Translations under genes and position numbers: made by a program
Shown here: positions 10,169 to 21,350 of the stretch, one piece after another
How positions within the stretch are numbered: position 1 is the stretch's first letter
Layout: each line of letters begins with the position of its first letter
The notes under the pieces: model-generated
Told to the model about the DNA's origin: nothing
Database searches by the model: none
The model's input: only the letters and a program-made list of their open reading frames with translations
Source of the DNA: Cordia subcordata
Taxonomy: Eukaryota; Streptophyta; Magnoliopsida; Boraginales; Cordiaceae
Reading direction: 5' to 3'
Length of the DNA: 64,000 nt
Assembly (NCBI GenBank): GCA_028554755.1
Contig: JAPTOF010000017.1
Span: forward strand, 10,563,501-10,627,500

Positions 10169-12178
10169 TCATCGGCCCTCCACAATGACATCTGATGTGC
10201 TCAACGACGCGCAAGAATAGAGGAGGGCCTTCTCAATATCTTCGTGTGCTCCAGGATTCAGGTGATAATCAGACAACACACCAGTTGATATCACATTGTA
10301 ACTTAAATCCATATCTAGTGCAAAATTTTCGTTTGTTTTTTCCAGTGCCTGCAAGACCTGCCTCATTGAAGGCCTAGCATTTGGTTCAGCACTGGCACAT
10401 AACAATCCCAGGCTTAGAACTTTTTCAACTTCACAGTCTTCAATATGGACACCATTTTGATTCAAACTCTTATCAAGAGCTTCAGTCAATTTCCCTCTCT
10501 GCATTAGCTCATTAACCCAGGCGGCTAAATTTTGCTTTCCTGCTTCTATAGGCGTTCGTCCACACACCACCCCCAGAATCAGCATCCCAAAACTGTAGAC
10601 ATCGGTCTGAGCCGAGGCGTGGCCACTAAGGACCAGTTCTGGTGCCATGTAGCCTACTGTCCCAACGACTCTAGTCGTCTCACTTGTTTGTCCATTATGA
10701 TGTAGTCTAGCCAACCCGAAATAGCCTAGTCTTGCGTTCATGTCTTTGTCAAGCAAAACATTGCTTGCCTTGATATCTCTATGCAAAACTCTGGCTTCCC
10801 AACCCTCGTGCAGATAATGGATACCAGAAGCCACATCTTTCAAGATTTTGATCCTCTGTTGCCAATCTAAGAGCATATTTTCTTCACTACTAAAAAGCCA
10901 CTTATCTAAACTCCCAGAATCCATATAATCATACACCAACATAAAGCCTCTTTTCTGAGACTTGCACCAACCCCTCAAACCCATTAGGATCCTATGCTTC
11001 AGTCTGCCTAAAGTTGATAATTCAGCCAAGAATCCCCTCATTCCATGTGCACTCTCAAGGGAAACGCACTTAATGGCCACCGCAGTACCTCCTCGCAATA
11101 AGCCCTTGTAGACTTTCCCATATGCACCACACCCTATTACATTTTGCTCCGCAAACCCATTAGTTGCATTGTGAATATCTTGATATTCGATTCGATGAGG
11201 CCAGTATTCCGTTTCCCAATCTTCCATTTCTTCCAGCTTCGTTCTAATCTTTCTCATCTTAATCAACAGCACATATGTCAGGTATCCACAAATGATAACA
11301 AGAAGACCACCTATGCTAACCCCTATAATTAACTCTTTGGGATATGTTGCTGGATCTTCTGAAGCCACAAAAGAAGGCAAATTTTCGGTGATCAAAGCAT
11401 CAGCAATTGAAAAGTTAGTGTTACTAAAACTCCAGGATAAAATTCTTTGACTCTGAATAGTCCTGTCATAAGCTGCAGAAAATCCAACATACATTTGGTC
11501 CAAAAGAGCTTCTGAAAGATTAATAGAATCAGAGATCAATGGCCTATTAGGCCTTTCCATGCCAGCCCTGGCCATGGTAACATTGATCTGTGTGTTCATA
11601 TAATCAATCCAAACTTGATAATTCTCTCCATTATTCAGTTGCAGTTTCTGAAACTCAGCATTATCACCACCACCCTTATTGCCATCAACCCAGTATCCGG
11701 CCTCAACTGATGTCCTGGGAGTGAGAGAGTTCACAAGAACACCAACATGGTTGCTATCAATGAGTCCATAGTTCATGAACATATCAAACTTAACGGCGAA
11801 ACAAGGGGTAACCAATTTGCCACCATTGGCGATGCCAGGATTAGTCTCAGGTTCAATAATGACACCAGGCAAGCGCGCAAAAACAAAGGCAAAACCGCGC
11901 CCCAAATAGATGCCAGTGGGAGGGATGGAGAAAATGAAAGAAGTGGAGAAAGGAAGCCTGGTGGGAACAGGTTGCGGATAGGGGGCTCTACTCGTGTTAA
12001 TTTTGCTGCTAGTTAGAATTAAGACTGATGAAGACGACTCCACTGTGGCATTGCCTTAGAGGTGGATAGATGAAGAGTTGAAGGTGTTGTAGATGAAGTC
12101 AAGGCATGTGATGGGTAGGCAAATGCAGAGAAAAAGCAGTGCAATGGTGAGACATGTGATCAGAGTTTGTTTCACCAT
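10169..12178 (-). pseudogene. L-type lectin receptor-like kinase, broken second copy
   Basis: Paralogue of the gene at 1-1663. The ATG at 12178-12176 opens a signal peptide (MVKQTLITCLTIALLFLC) and LDFIYNTF, but codon 41 is TAA (12058-12056) where the intact copy has a serine codon. The same frame then continues for 628 codons through lectin domain, membrane segment, kinase and C-terminus to a stop at 10169. In the kinase the glycine loop (IGCGAYGKVY), VAIK, HRDIKASN and MAPE remain, but the DFG aspartate is tyrosine (TAT at 10721-10723), which should remove Mg-ATP catalysis. Restart at an internal Met would lack the secretion signal. Both defects point to a pseudogene, although the long uninterrupted frame says the stop is recent. 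A sequencing error or an allele-specific stop is the alternative. Confidence 0.85.
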
Positions 12179-13497
12179 TGGAGGAGCTTGTTTGCAGCTC
12201 TGTGGAATGGCTATGGAGGAACTTGTTTATGGGATGACTATGGAGAGATAGGATAGTTATACAATACAACTAGGAAGACTTTTTCATCTTTCTGGGCAAG
12301 TTCAAATGGAGCACTTAGTCACTTGTCAAGGAACTAATCAGGTTGACCACCCCAAAAAAAAAAAAAAAAGGTCCAGGAACTTATAATGGCCTACAAATAT
12401 TGACTGACTAGGAACTTATCATGGCCAACAAATATTGACTAACAGGTGTTTTTAAGTTGGCTAAATTTATTTACAGTCTAATTTAAGTTAACAAATATAT
12501 TTATTTTAAATAAAAGGGTACTTTTTAAGTGGTTTTAAGCCCAAAATAAAAATTCCCTATCCTAACTTCTGGTTCTTATGTCTTAGTAATCGAGGATCTT
12601 ATTTTTACCTTTATCTTTAATACTATAGTTGATTTAATAATTATTATATACTTATATTTTATGTGACATAATTAAATTATTAGATTATAACATTTTGATA
12701 ACATATTTTTAAGAAATAAATAAATAACTGTACTTATATTGTGTCTTAACTGGCATTTTGCTTTCATGTTTTCAATAGTTATTTTTTTATAATTATAACT
12801 TTTATTCAAATAAATAATTAATCAAAATAAAAACATATAAATAAATAGCTTGAAAATAAAAGTACTTTAAGTAACTTTTTGATAAATTAATTGAGATGCG
12901 GCCTAAATTGGAAAGCGATTGGAAGGAAATGATGCACACATTTCTTCATGGATGGTGTTGAACTCTGAACATGATATATAAATATACATGTAATGATCCA
13001 TAACACTTCTGATTTATTACTTTCGCGACCACCACATTCGTACCAGATTCATATATGACTATATAGATTTATGTCACAGTCAGGTCTGTGGAATCAGAAT
13101 ACTAAATATGGGAGTCTTAATGAGACAACATGTGCAAAATTTGGAGTATTTCTTCGGAAAACAAATACGAAATAACAAATTAACGTCATTTTTCTGTATC
13201 CAAATACTACCATTCTTTTACTGTTGCTCTTATATATGTTGATAACTTTGTTGTTCTTCAATTCAAACGGAACATTATCAAATTGACTTAATTTTTCGCT
13301 ATCCAAATAAAAAAGAAATTAGTTATTTCCTTCATCATTCTTTCATCTAGCTTCCCTTTCTTTCTTTTTTGAATCCGGACGAGCTCGTTTACTTTTTCTA
13401 AAAGTTTTTTCTTTATCACTTTTTCAAAAGAATGTTTTCTTTTTTAGAAGCTAAAGTTTCACGGAAAATGTGTGTCGATATCAATCATGACACTTAA
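12179..13497. other. Intergenic AT-rich spacer
   Basis: Upstream region of the broken lectin kinase. The short minus-strand frame at 13094-13306 has no family resemblance. No gene supported. Confidence 0.6.
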
Positions 13498-14034
13498 TCA
13501 TTTGCTATTTGCATCCTTAATCCTGATTGAGCTACCTCTTCTTTTCTCAAGCATTGCTTGTCGAACAGATTCTTGAATGAGGCGATCATGCTCTTCAAGT
13601 ATCTCATCCACATTACTTGATGGAGCCTGAGATGGTCTAGGGCTAGTTTTATTCACTGTTGGTCGATCCTTGTGAGCCTGAACTTTAACAACTTTGCGCT
13701 TCTCAACTCTTGCTCGCTCAGTGGCTTCTTGGATATGGCGATCATGCTCCTCAAGCATCCTGTCAACATCGATTGATGGAACGACTGATGGATTTGAATC
13801 ACCTGGATTGGCATTTGCTTGCATGCGTTGAGACTGGACTTGGTCAACTCTAAGCTTCCTGTTTCTTGCCTGTCGACCAGCTCCCTGGATTTTCCGGTCA
13901 TGCTCCTCAAGCATCTGAGTGACGTTTTCTGATGGCACTTCACCCCCTCTTCCCTTCCTAAGCCGTGCTTGTTGAGCAATTTCCTGGATCTGACGGTCAC
14001 GCTCCTCGAGCATCAGAGATATATTATTTGATGG
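13498..14034 (-). repeat. Fourfold repeat encoding the C-terminal kinase-tail motif
   Basis: Within the last block of kinase copy A the motif MLEEHDRxIQEAxRQARxxK occurs four times: near LMLEERDRQIQE, QMLEEHDRKIQG, RMLEEHDRHIQE and EILEEHDRLIQE, spaced about 30-60 residues apart. Paralogue B has it once (EMLKERDRKIQEEARRAR). The frame stays open through all four copies. Confidence 0.9.
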
Positions 14035-14121
14035 ATCAAATGCTGGATTAGGGAAGTGGTTCTTGTTGATCTTCTCATGGCCATGATAAAGAGAATGAAC
14101 AAGCAATTGTCAGATTAGAGG

Positions 14122-14480
14122 ACCATTATTTCTGTTCTTAGTTTGACAGGCTGAAGAGCAAACAGATTCATGGAATGCATCAAATGCAAATATTGTGAGG
14201 TTCTAGAAGAAAGGGGGGAGACATGAGCTGACAAGAAGCACATAATGATAGGGTGGAACAAGATGACATTTTTATGAGAAGCATATACTAATGGGGGAAC
14301 AAGAACGACACTTTTCAAATAGTTGTTGATATGGATATTCGTTTAACAACTTCTAAAGAAAATTGGAAGCGTATATAAAAGAAAACAGCTTGTAATATAT
14401 GAACGTTACAGTTAATATGCTCAGTAAGGAGTGAAAATGAATTGCAAGAGATTGTTTAGATCTTAGTGCCCTGTGCATTA
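14122..14480. repeat. Segment of kinase A intron duplicated at 9736-10069
   Basis: Partner of the block at 9736-10069. A more diverged version is also recognisable inside fragment C (about 4130-4360, e.g. GACAGGCTGA and AAAATTGGA followed by AACAGCT). Confidence 0.8.
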
Positions 14481-17400
14481 TGCAATATCTGATGCATCTA
14501 CGTGTTGCTAACTAATGTATGGTTCAGAGTCTAACAGGGAAAAATTAAACCGAATTAAGCTTTTTTTCCCCCCACTTTACACGGCAAACATATCTACATC
14601 ACCCCTTTTTTCCAACCTTGACCTGGTTCATATAAGACAACCAGTATCTCCTGCATTCAGGGACTCTGGAGTCTAAGTCGGAGCTCTTAAACAACCAGCT
14701 AAACTTGGACCTGATGTTAAATTTTGCAGAGCTAAAAGTTTGGAGAGATTTCACATTCTGGTCAATAATATAACAATGATATCCCCTTTAAAAATCGAAG
14801 GGCTCTGAAGTATTATGCAAGAAACGAAGTCTAAACTTATTTTGTGAGTGGAGTATAATGATATGATCTTACCTGCTTTTCTGATCCTGCTAACTCAGTG
14901 TTGGCATCTAGTTTAAAGACCCGAAGTGGTGCTCTTGGCCTGAAAGAGTTACTGAAATAAGCAGTATAGATAAGTCCTTGCACTATAACTAGGAGAAGAG
15001 TAAGGATGATTGTCAAGAAACTGCATATGCACTTAACTATCCAAGAGAACTATCAAAGACCATTTAACTCTATTTGATAATCTTGAGTTAATTTAATCAT
15101 TATGATCAACAAAAGCCACTTCATCAGACATTCAAGTCCTTGTCTGAACTTAGTAAATTGAAGGACAGGATTTGATGCATGATCATGGTCAACAGTCAAC
15201 ATGTGATTTACCCCTTACTCAAAACATGAATGAAAGAATATGCACCTTATATTTTCATCTCTGGGCACTTTTTTGGCAGGGTATTTTGGTAGACTTGAAG
15301 GATCATAAGCATATGGTTCTGTTGTGAAAAACTGTTAGAAAAGAATTATATCCGTAAGAATTTTTAGTAAAACCACAGAAATAAACATGAAGGACCTTTG
15401 AAAAGTTCAAATAGATTTTCTGAGATAAGTAGATTCTGGAATAGATAGTATGAGTGGCTAGTTTGTGTAACACTTAAGTTCCTCATTCAGCTATCCAATT
15501 GCCTGATAGAATAGCCAGATTTCTTGTTAATTTTTTTAGAATAAATTAACAAGAAAGAATTGCGGGCACCAGCTTCTCAGTGAGAGGCTGGATCTATGGA
15601 AAGTTCTGAGGGGAAGACTCCATAGGCCCATATCAAAGCATCATACGCATAAAGTTATATAGCTTCTATTTTTTTTTTTTATTATTTGGTGCCTCATACT
15701 TGAGCTTTTTTGGCCTAACAGTTTATGCTCCTATAATTTGCTGAGAAAGAAAATTCTGAGACTCCATCTTTAACCATTAAATTTGTTCAGTTGAGATAAA
15801 AAATTCTGAGTTGTAAACAGGTTAAATTGAAATAATATGCTGATGCTCAAACTTTTAAGATTCTATCCTATATCTACAAAGCAACCGTTTTCCTACTTAA
15901 GCTTGTTTTCACATCAGATTGGTTTCTCCTGAAGTGAACTTTTTTCAGTATCCACCTAGATACTTTGCCATTAGTTTTGAATCTGATGGAGATCCTAGAA
16001 ATTGAGAGTTGACTTCAGCAATTCTGAGCAATCTAAATCTTATCCAGCTGAATCAAGGCACATTTTTGTAACTACCCAGAATTTAAAGTAGAACAAGACT
16101 TTCAAATTTCACTCTTTTTCCATTTTGATAGAAAGAGAGAGGATGTACCTCACTGCTCAAAGCAAGAGATGCAGTTCCTCGACTTTTAGGGTCTATAGAA
16201 AGTAAAGTGTCCAATAATCCTAGAGCCGCAGGAGGAAAATACTTAAAAGTTTCTCTAAGACATCGTCTATAAGGATGTTGAGGCTTAAAGATCGTTGCAT
16301 GAGGAAGTTTATGTTTCCTCCAGAAATCTTCGGATGGTGAACCACAAAGCTTGTAGATTTTATGCAACTGCTCAACCTGCAAAGACAATCAAACAGAAAA
16401 TGGGCCCTTCACATTCTTAAAGCAAATTTCTTCAAGTGGCGATATTAAGACATGCATATTGGGAAGTGTATTAGGGTATTGCAACAGAAGGTAACTCTCT
16501 TATTATGAATAGGAGAATATTTTTCCCACTTTAGGCGGTAAAGTTTTGCAGAAAAATTGTAGCTGTCTAGCATCACAAGTGCCTATCCCATGTTTAACAA
16601 ATTCCAATATAGATACATATTGTATAATGTTAGCAGAAGAGTTGGTCCATCTGCAAGAAAATCTTTTATTCTAATGGACCATCTAGTTAAAAAGAAGTTA
16701 CATAGCCAGCACCAGTTGTGGCAACTTTCTCAAGCTACTGATCTCCTGCTCATTTATGGAAACAAATATGTGAAAAAGAGGGTCAAATTTAAGCAAGAAA
16801 ATGAAAATTTTGATCTTCCAAATGGTTATTTTCTTTTCTACTTATAAATCAATCTAAATAGTTTGACACCTGCGACAACTGAAGTCTGAATTTCAAAGTA
16901 AAAGGATTTCCTTCTGAAGAATTTAACTTTACCTTCGACATTTTCTAATTGAGTTTACACAGAAATTGTCTGAAAGACTAAAATTTTCCAAAAGTAAAGG
17001 ATGGGCAAAATTTGAAAGTTCAAACTGAAATTGTAATTTGGATCAGTAAATCTATCTAAATAACATATGATCATTTGCAAAGGAGGCCTGACTGATGATT
17101 ATAAAAAATGTTTTACCAAGTTTTCAGAAGAATTAAAAAGCTTCACAACCCAAATTTACATCTTGGTGATCTAAAGTAATGACATCCCAAGTATGTCTCC
17201 GACTGTACGGATTTCTACAAGAAATAAAGATATGATGACTAACTACCTTGACACGTTAGGCGCTAAATAGGTCAAAGTATGCACTATGTATCTTGTAAAG
17301 GATTAAAAATAAAAGCTGATTATACAAAAGAGAATCAAATAGATGGAGATAATAAATAGTTCGAGCAGAAGATAACCAAAAGAGTACAAAATAGTTGCTT

Positions 17401-18624
17401 CAAATATATTGGTAACATAAGAACAATAGGAGCTGGAGCCTGAAAGAAAAACCAATTGACAAAGTGGAATTCCAATCCAGTTTCGTACAGATAGCCAATT
17501 GGCATGGACTGATTCAACTGACTTTCTCATTTCTCTCATGTCACGCCTTAGGGTCTATAATTGTGAGTTGGGGCGTGACATAGGTAGGATATACTGCAGC
17601 GGGAAAATGGGATGTACAAGCTACCAAATATGATATAATTCTTTTGGTTACGTTTTATGCATTGAAAGAACGATATGAGGTTTCCCTTATAGCAACCAGC
17701 AAGACTTAAACTGGTTCATCTGTAATCCCTGGGAAGATATGTTTTAAGGTCTATTTTCTTCTCCTTTCCCCACCTTCTTGGGGAGGCCGAACAGATATGA
17801 GATACATACCAAACTAGTAATTGATGGCAGTAGGGTCTGTCTTCGCATCCTAAACAATCATTTTGTTGTAGTTGCTTCAGTTTCTAAGTTACAATCAATT
17901 TATAATAGGAAGCAAATAAGTTAGAACATCTAATGAGAAAAATCACTTGCTGAAAACCTGAACCAAATAGTCAAATTTTATTGTTCCCTTTGCACATTGT
18001 GGTTATTGACAACAAACTGAACTTCTGCTTGAAAGATGATACTAGGAGTTGAAAGATAAAAAGTTCAACTCAATGCAATTACTAGAACTGCATGAGAAGC
18101 CAAATTCAAAAAATTAACACACCAAACTTTTTTAATCTCACAGGCAGAAGATATCTCAAAATAGATGAGTAGGCATCACATAACAGATAAATTAGTTCAT
18201 AGGGTATGAAGTAACTCATGCTCATATTGTGAAAACTAGATTCCTCTCGTACCTCTGATCTACCTGGCATGATAGGCTTGCCAGCAAATAATTCTCCAAG
18301 TACGCAACCGGTGCTCCATAAATCCACTTCAACTCCATAATTAATTGCTCCAAGTAAAAGTTCCAGTGGCCGGTACCATAAAGTTACAACACGGCTAGTC
18401 AATGGAAAGCTACGCTGAGGATCAAAAAAGGTTGACAAACCAAAATCTGCAATCTTCAAGACACCATCATTGTTAATTAGAAGATTTGAACTCTTTATAT
18501 CCCGATGCAGAATGCCTCGATTATGGCAATGCTCAAGTCCGCATAACAGCTGATGCATATAGGCATTTGACCTAGAAATTTTAAAGCAAGTTAGGGTAGT
18601 GAGTTAAAGCAAATTAAACAGCTA

Positions 18625-18790
18625 AAAAAGTGACTATTCAGGTCGTCATAGTCTTGTCCAAAAACACATCAATCAGCTCAACAATTGATTATTCAGGTCC
18701 TTCTGATTTTTGTTCAGAAACATATCATCAGCTAAAACAGGAGATTATTCAGGTCCTTTTCGGTTTTTGCTCAAAAACATGACCATCAAT
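18625..18790. repeat. About 60-bp tandem repeat, three imperfect copies, in kinase A intron 2
   Basis: Each copy contains ATTATTCAGGTC (or a close variant), then a T-rich run, AAACAT and ATCA. Lies between exons 3 and 2 of kinase copy A. Confidence 0.75.
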
Positions 18791-20122
18791 TGGGTGTGAA
18801 AAGAATTCGATGCTGAAGCAAAGTCACTTCAGAGGATATTGGTCTTTCTCAAACATCAGAGTAAAGACCGAAGAATGTATGATAAATAAGCAACCTTTGA
18901 TTGAGTGGACAACAGTTTTTAATGACCTGTGCTTCTGTAAACTCGACATCAGGGATTGATAGAAGTCCAGCGAGATCATGCTCCATGTATTCAAAAATAA
19001 GGTACAAGCTCATAGACATTCTTGAAGTAACCAAGCCTTCCAGTTTAATCACATTAGGATGATCAAGTCTTCGCAAAATGAGTATTTCCCTTGCCATAAA
19101 CCTGACACTTTCTGGTTCCAAATTATCATACCGCACTTTCTTTAAAGCCACAATTCTATTGTGCATGAGGTCACGAGCCTTGTATACAATACTGTAGCTT
19201 CCATCTCCAATCTGCAAGCACAGAAATCTGTTATCCAAGTTGGTTTTTGTACGAGGATCGAGATAATGTCATTAGTGAGGGTAATTATGTAATGATTACC
19301 TCATTGAACTCGCACAAATAGATGTTAGTGCAAAGCCAGAAGCATTAAGCCATTCTCTCATTCTATTTGTTTCTGTCTCTCTCTCCTCTTTTTGCTACAT
19401 AAGCAAAGTAGTTTATTACTTTATTAATAGAAACTGCTAGTTGAAAAGGTGAGGTACAAAAGAGGAGCATAGTGAATCAGATACGTACATGTGTAACCCC
19501 AAAAACTACAAAAGAATGCTTTCATCTAGGTTTCACTTGGAACAAAGCTCCCTATTAGTTTTTCTTATTTCCTTCCCTTGCTAAGCTTCTAGAAGACAAT
19601 ATTGTTTTATTTTGAAAGGATGATCTGATCATCTAAAACATGAAGTAACCAGCAAAGCAATATAATCAGAGTAATTAACTAGTGAACAGATGCTAAAAAG
19701 AAGGCAAAAACCATCCTCCAATACATCATGTTGTGTTTTTTATATGCTTTTTGGATTTAAGATTTCAAATAAGCATATAACGAACACAGCATAAGTCGGA
19801 CCAAGAATCATACCTTATCCAATTTCTCAAAGGTATCAGCTCTTCTTGGCAGCCATCCATTGATAGCCTCACCAGCAACGGTAGAAAGCCAAGCAGGCCA
19901 TCCAGCTGCAACCTGTTCCCCTTCCATAGCTTTTGGTACATTTCTTTGTAGCCTATTATTAGGATTAGGCCTTACCCTTCGTCTCAGTTTCATTTCACTA
20001 TCAACCAATTCAACATTTTTATGATCTTGCAATTCTGATGACCCTTCAGTCCACTGTCTCTTCTCCTGCCTTTCTTCCTTATGCTTGACAATTACAGAAG
20101 CCTTTCTGTTACTATTTCCCAT

Positions 20123-21350
20123 AATATACAGTCAGCCCCACACACAAACAGACTTATACTATCTGAAACTTGTCAAAGTCTCATCTTCGTGGAAAATCCT
20201 TCTGAGAAAATAAGAAAATTTTCGTACTAACTGAGAATTATGGAAATATCATCTTTGTAAAAAACCTATTTGAGAAAAGCATCAAATGAACTGAAATTAT
20301 GAAAACAATGTTTCAAAAGTTTCATGCAATCACTTCCTTTTCTTTTCTTTTTTCTTTCTTCCTTTTAAAAAAGGAAGAAATTATTTTCGGGTTGTTATCG
20401 TATGTGAACTTTGATATTGAAAGGTTCCACCTTTTTATACATTTCAACAGCTTAGCAATTACTTGTAACCTTCCATATTTTATTTAGATGATGCTGTTGA
20501 CCTCCGAACACGCTTTTATTTAATATATAGTATTCATATATACACACACGCACAAAGAAACATACACCCCCCCCCCCCCCAAAAAAAAAGTGCCCCTGTT
20601 GAAGACTTTGTCGTTTTTCAACTTCCCCTGGCCTACACGTATGCATTCGTCCTTTCCAACTGAACTCCTGAGAACTTAAATGCTTGACCCAAATAAAAAA
20701 AACAAAAAAGAAGAAAAAAAATAAAGGATAAAAAAAAGATGGAAGTTCTTAGATTATGGATCATGGCTTTAATTTCATTATTTGTTAAATTCGGAAAATT
20801 TTTAATCTTTTTAGACTTTTGAAGTTTTCGTTATTCATTAAAATTAGAAAAAATTTGTATCTCCTTAAAATTATGGCACTCCTATTCAATTAAATCTATT
20901 TAACACAAAGAGCTATAATAGTATCCTTATCCACCATTTTTTGCTAATACACGACACTTTTATTGCATTTGGACCATCTCGTAACATTATCGCGATGATC
21001 ATAAAATGATAATTCGGTTAATTGTTACATTACCCGAAATTACTTTATCATTATATATTTTCTCACTTCACAAAGAATTCTTAGTAACAAAACATAGCAC
21101 GAATTAATGATTATCTCAAGCATGGAAAAAAGAAAAGCAGCTACACTTCAGTATTACTACCAATCTGGCTTCCTTAGCCTGACCAGTGGCAATTACAAAA
21201 ACTGAAGAACTTGATGAATTCTAAAAGATATGTATATACAGATCTATGTAATATTTACAGGAAGAACTCTCACTACCGAGCTCTCATCTTTTTGATACGC
21301 TTTATTTACCCTGCTCTGCAATTGGAGATGCTAGCTGGATTATTTGTTAA
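20123..21350. other. Intergenic spacer between kinase copies A and B
   Basis: Contains the promoter side of copy A and the 3' flank of copy B. There is a short CA-rich run followed by poly(C)/poly(A) at about 20540-20590. No gene seen. Confidence 0.6.

Larger units (their letters stand above)
13498..20122 (-). pseudogene. CDK-like Ser/Thr kinase copy A (At1g54610/IBS1-like), probably broken
   Basis: Exons by eye: 19814-20122, 18927-19211, 18253-18571, 16149-16376, 15245-15331, 14873-14939 and a terminal block 13498-about 14100. N-terminus MGNSN is a myristoylation site. WPAWL..AGEAINGW precedes the kinase, and GDGSYSIVYK, VALKK, HRDIKSSN and ADFG are present. Compared with intact copy B, exon 3 is 319 nt rather than 318 (extra C in the KCYM codons near 18560), giving a stop 12 codons on. 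Exon 5 has an extra C in the DPS codons near 15300. PPE of the activation segment is PLE. The equivalent of B's 153-codon exon 7 is not found, and the terminal block lacks an obvious AG acceptor. Its C-terminal motif is repeated four times. Best read as a pseudogene or heavily drifting copy; two base-insertion errors in the assembly are the alternative. Confidence 0.75.

Noticed and set aside
17540..17582. TGTCACGCC..GGCGTGACA inverted ends, possibly an LTR element or MITE
   Set aside because: Only about 43 bp between the ends, no target duplication and no primer site. At most a scrap of an element, as at 3945-3957.
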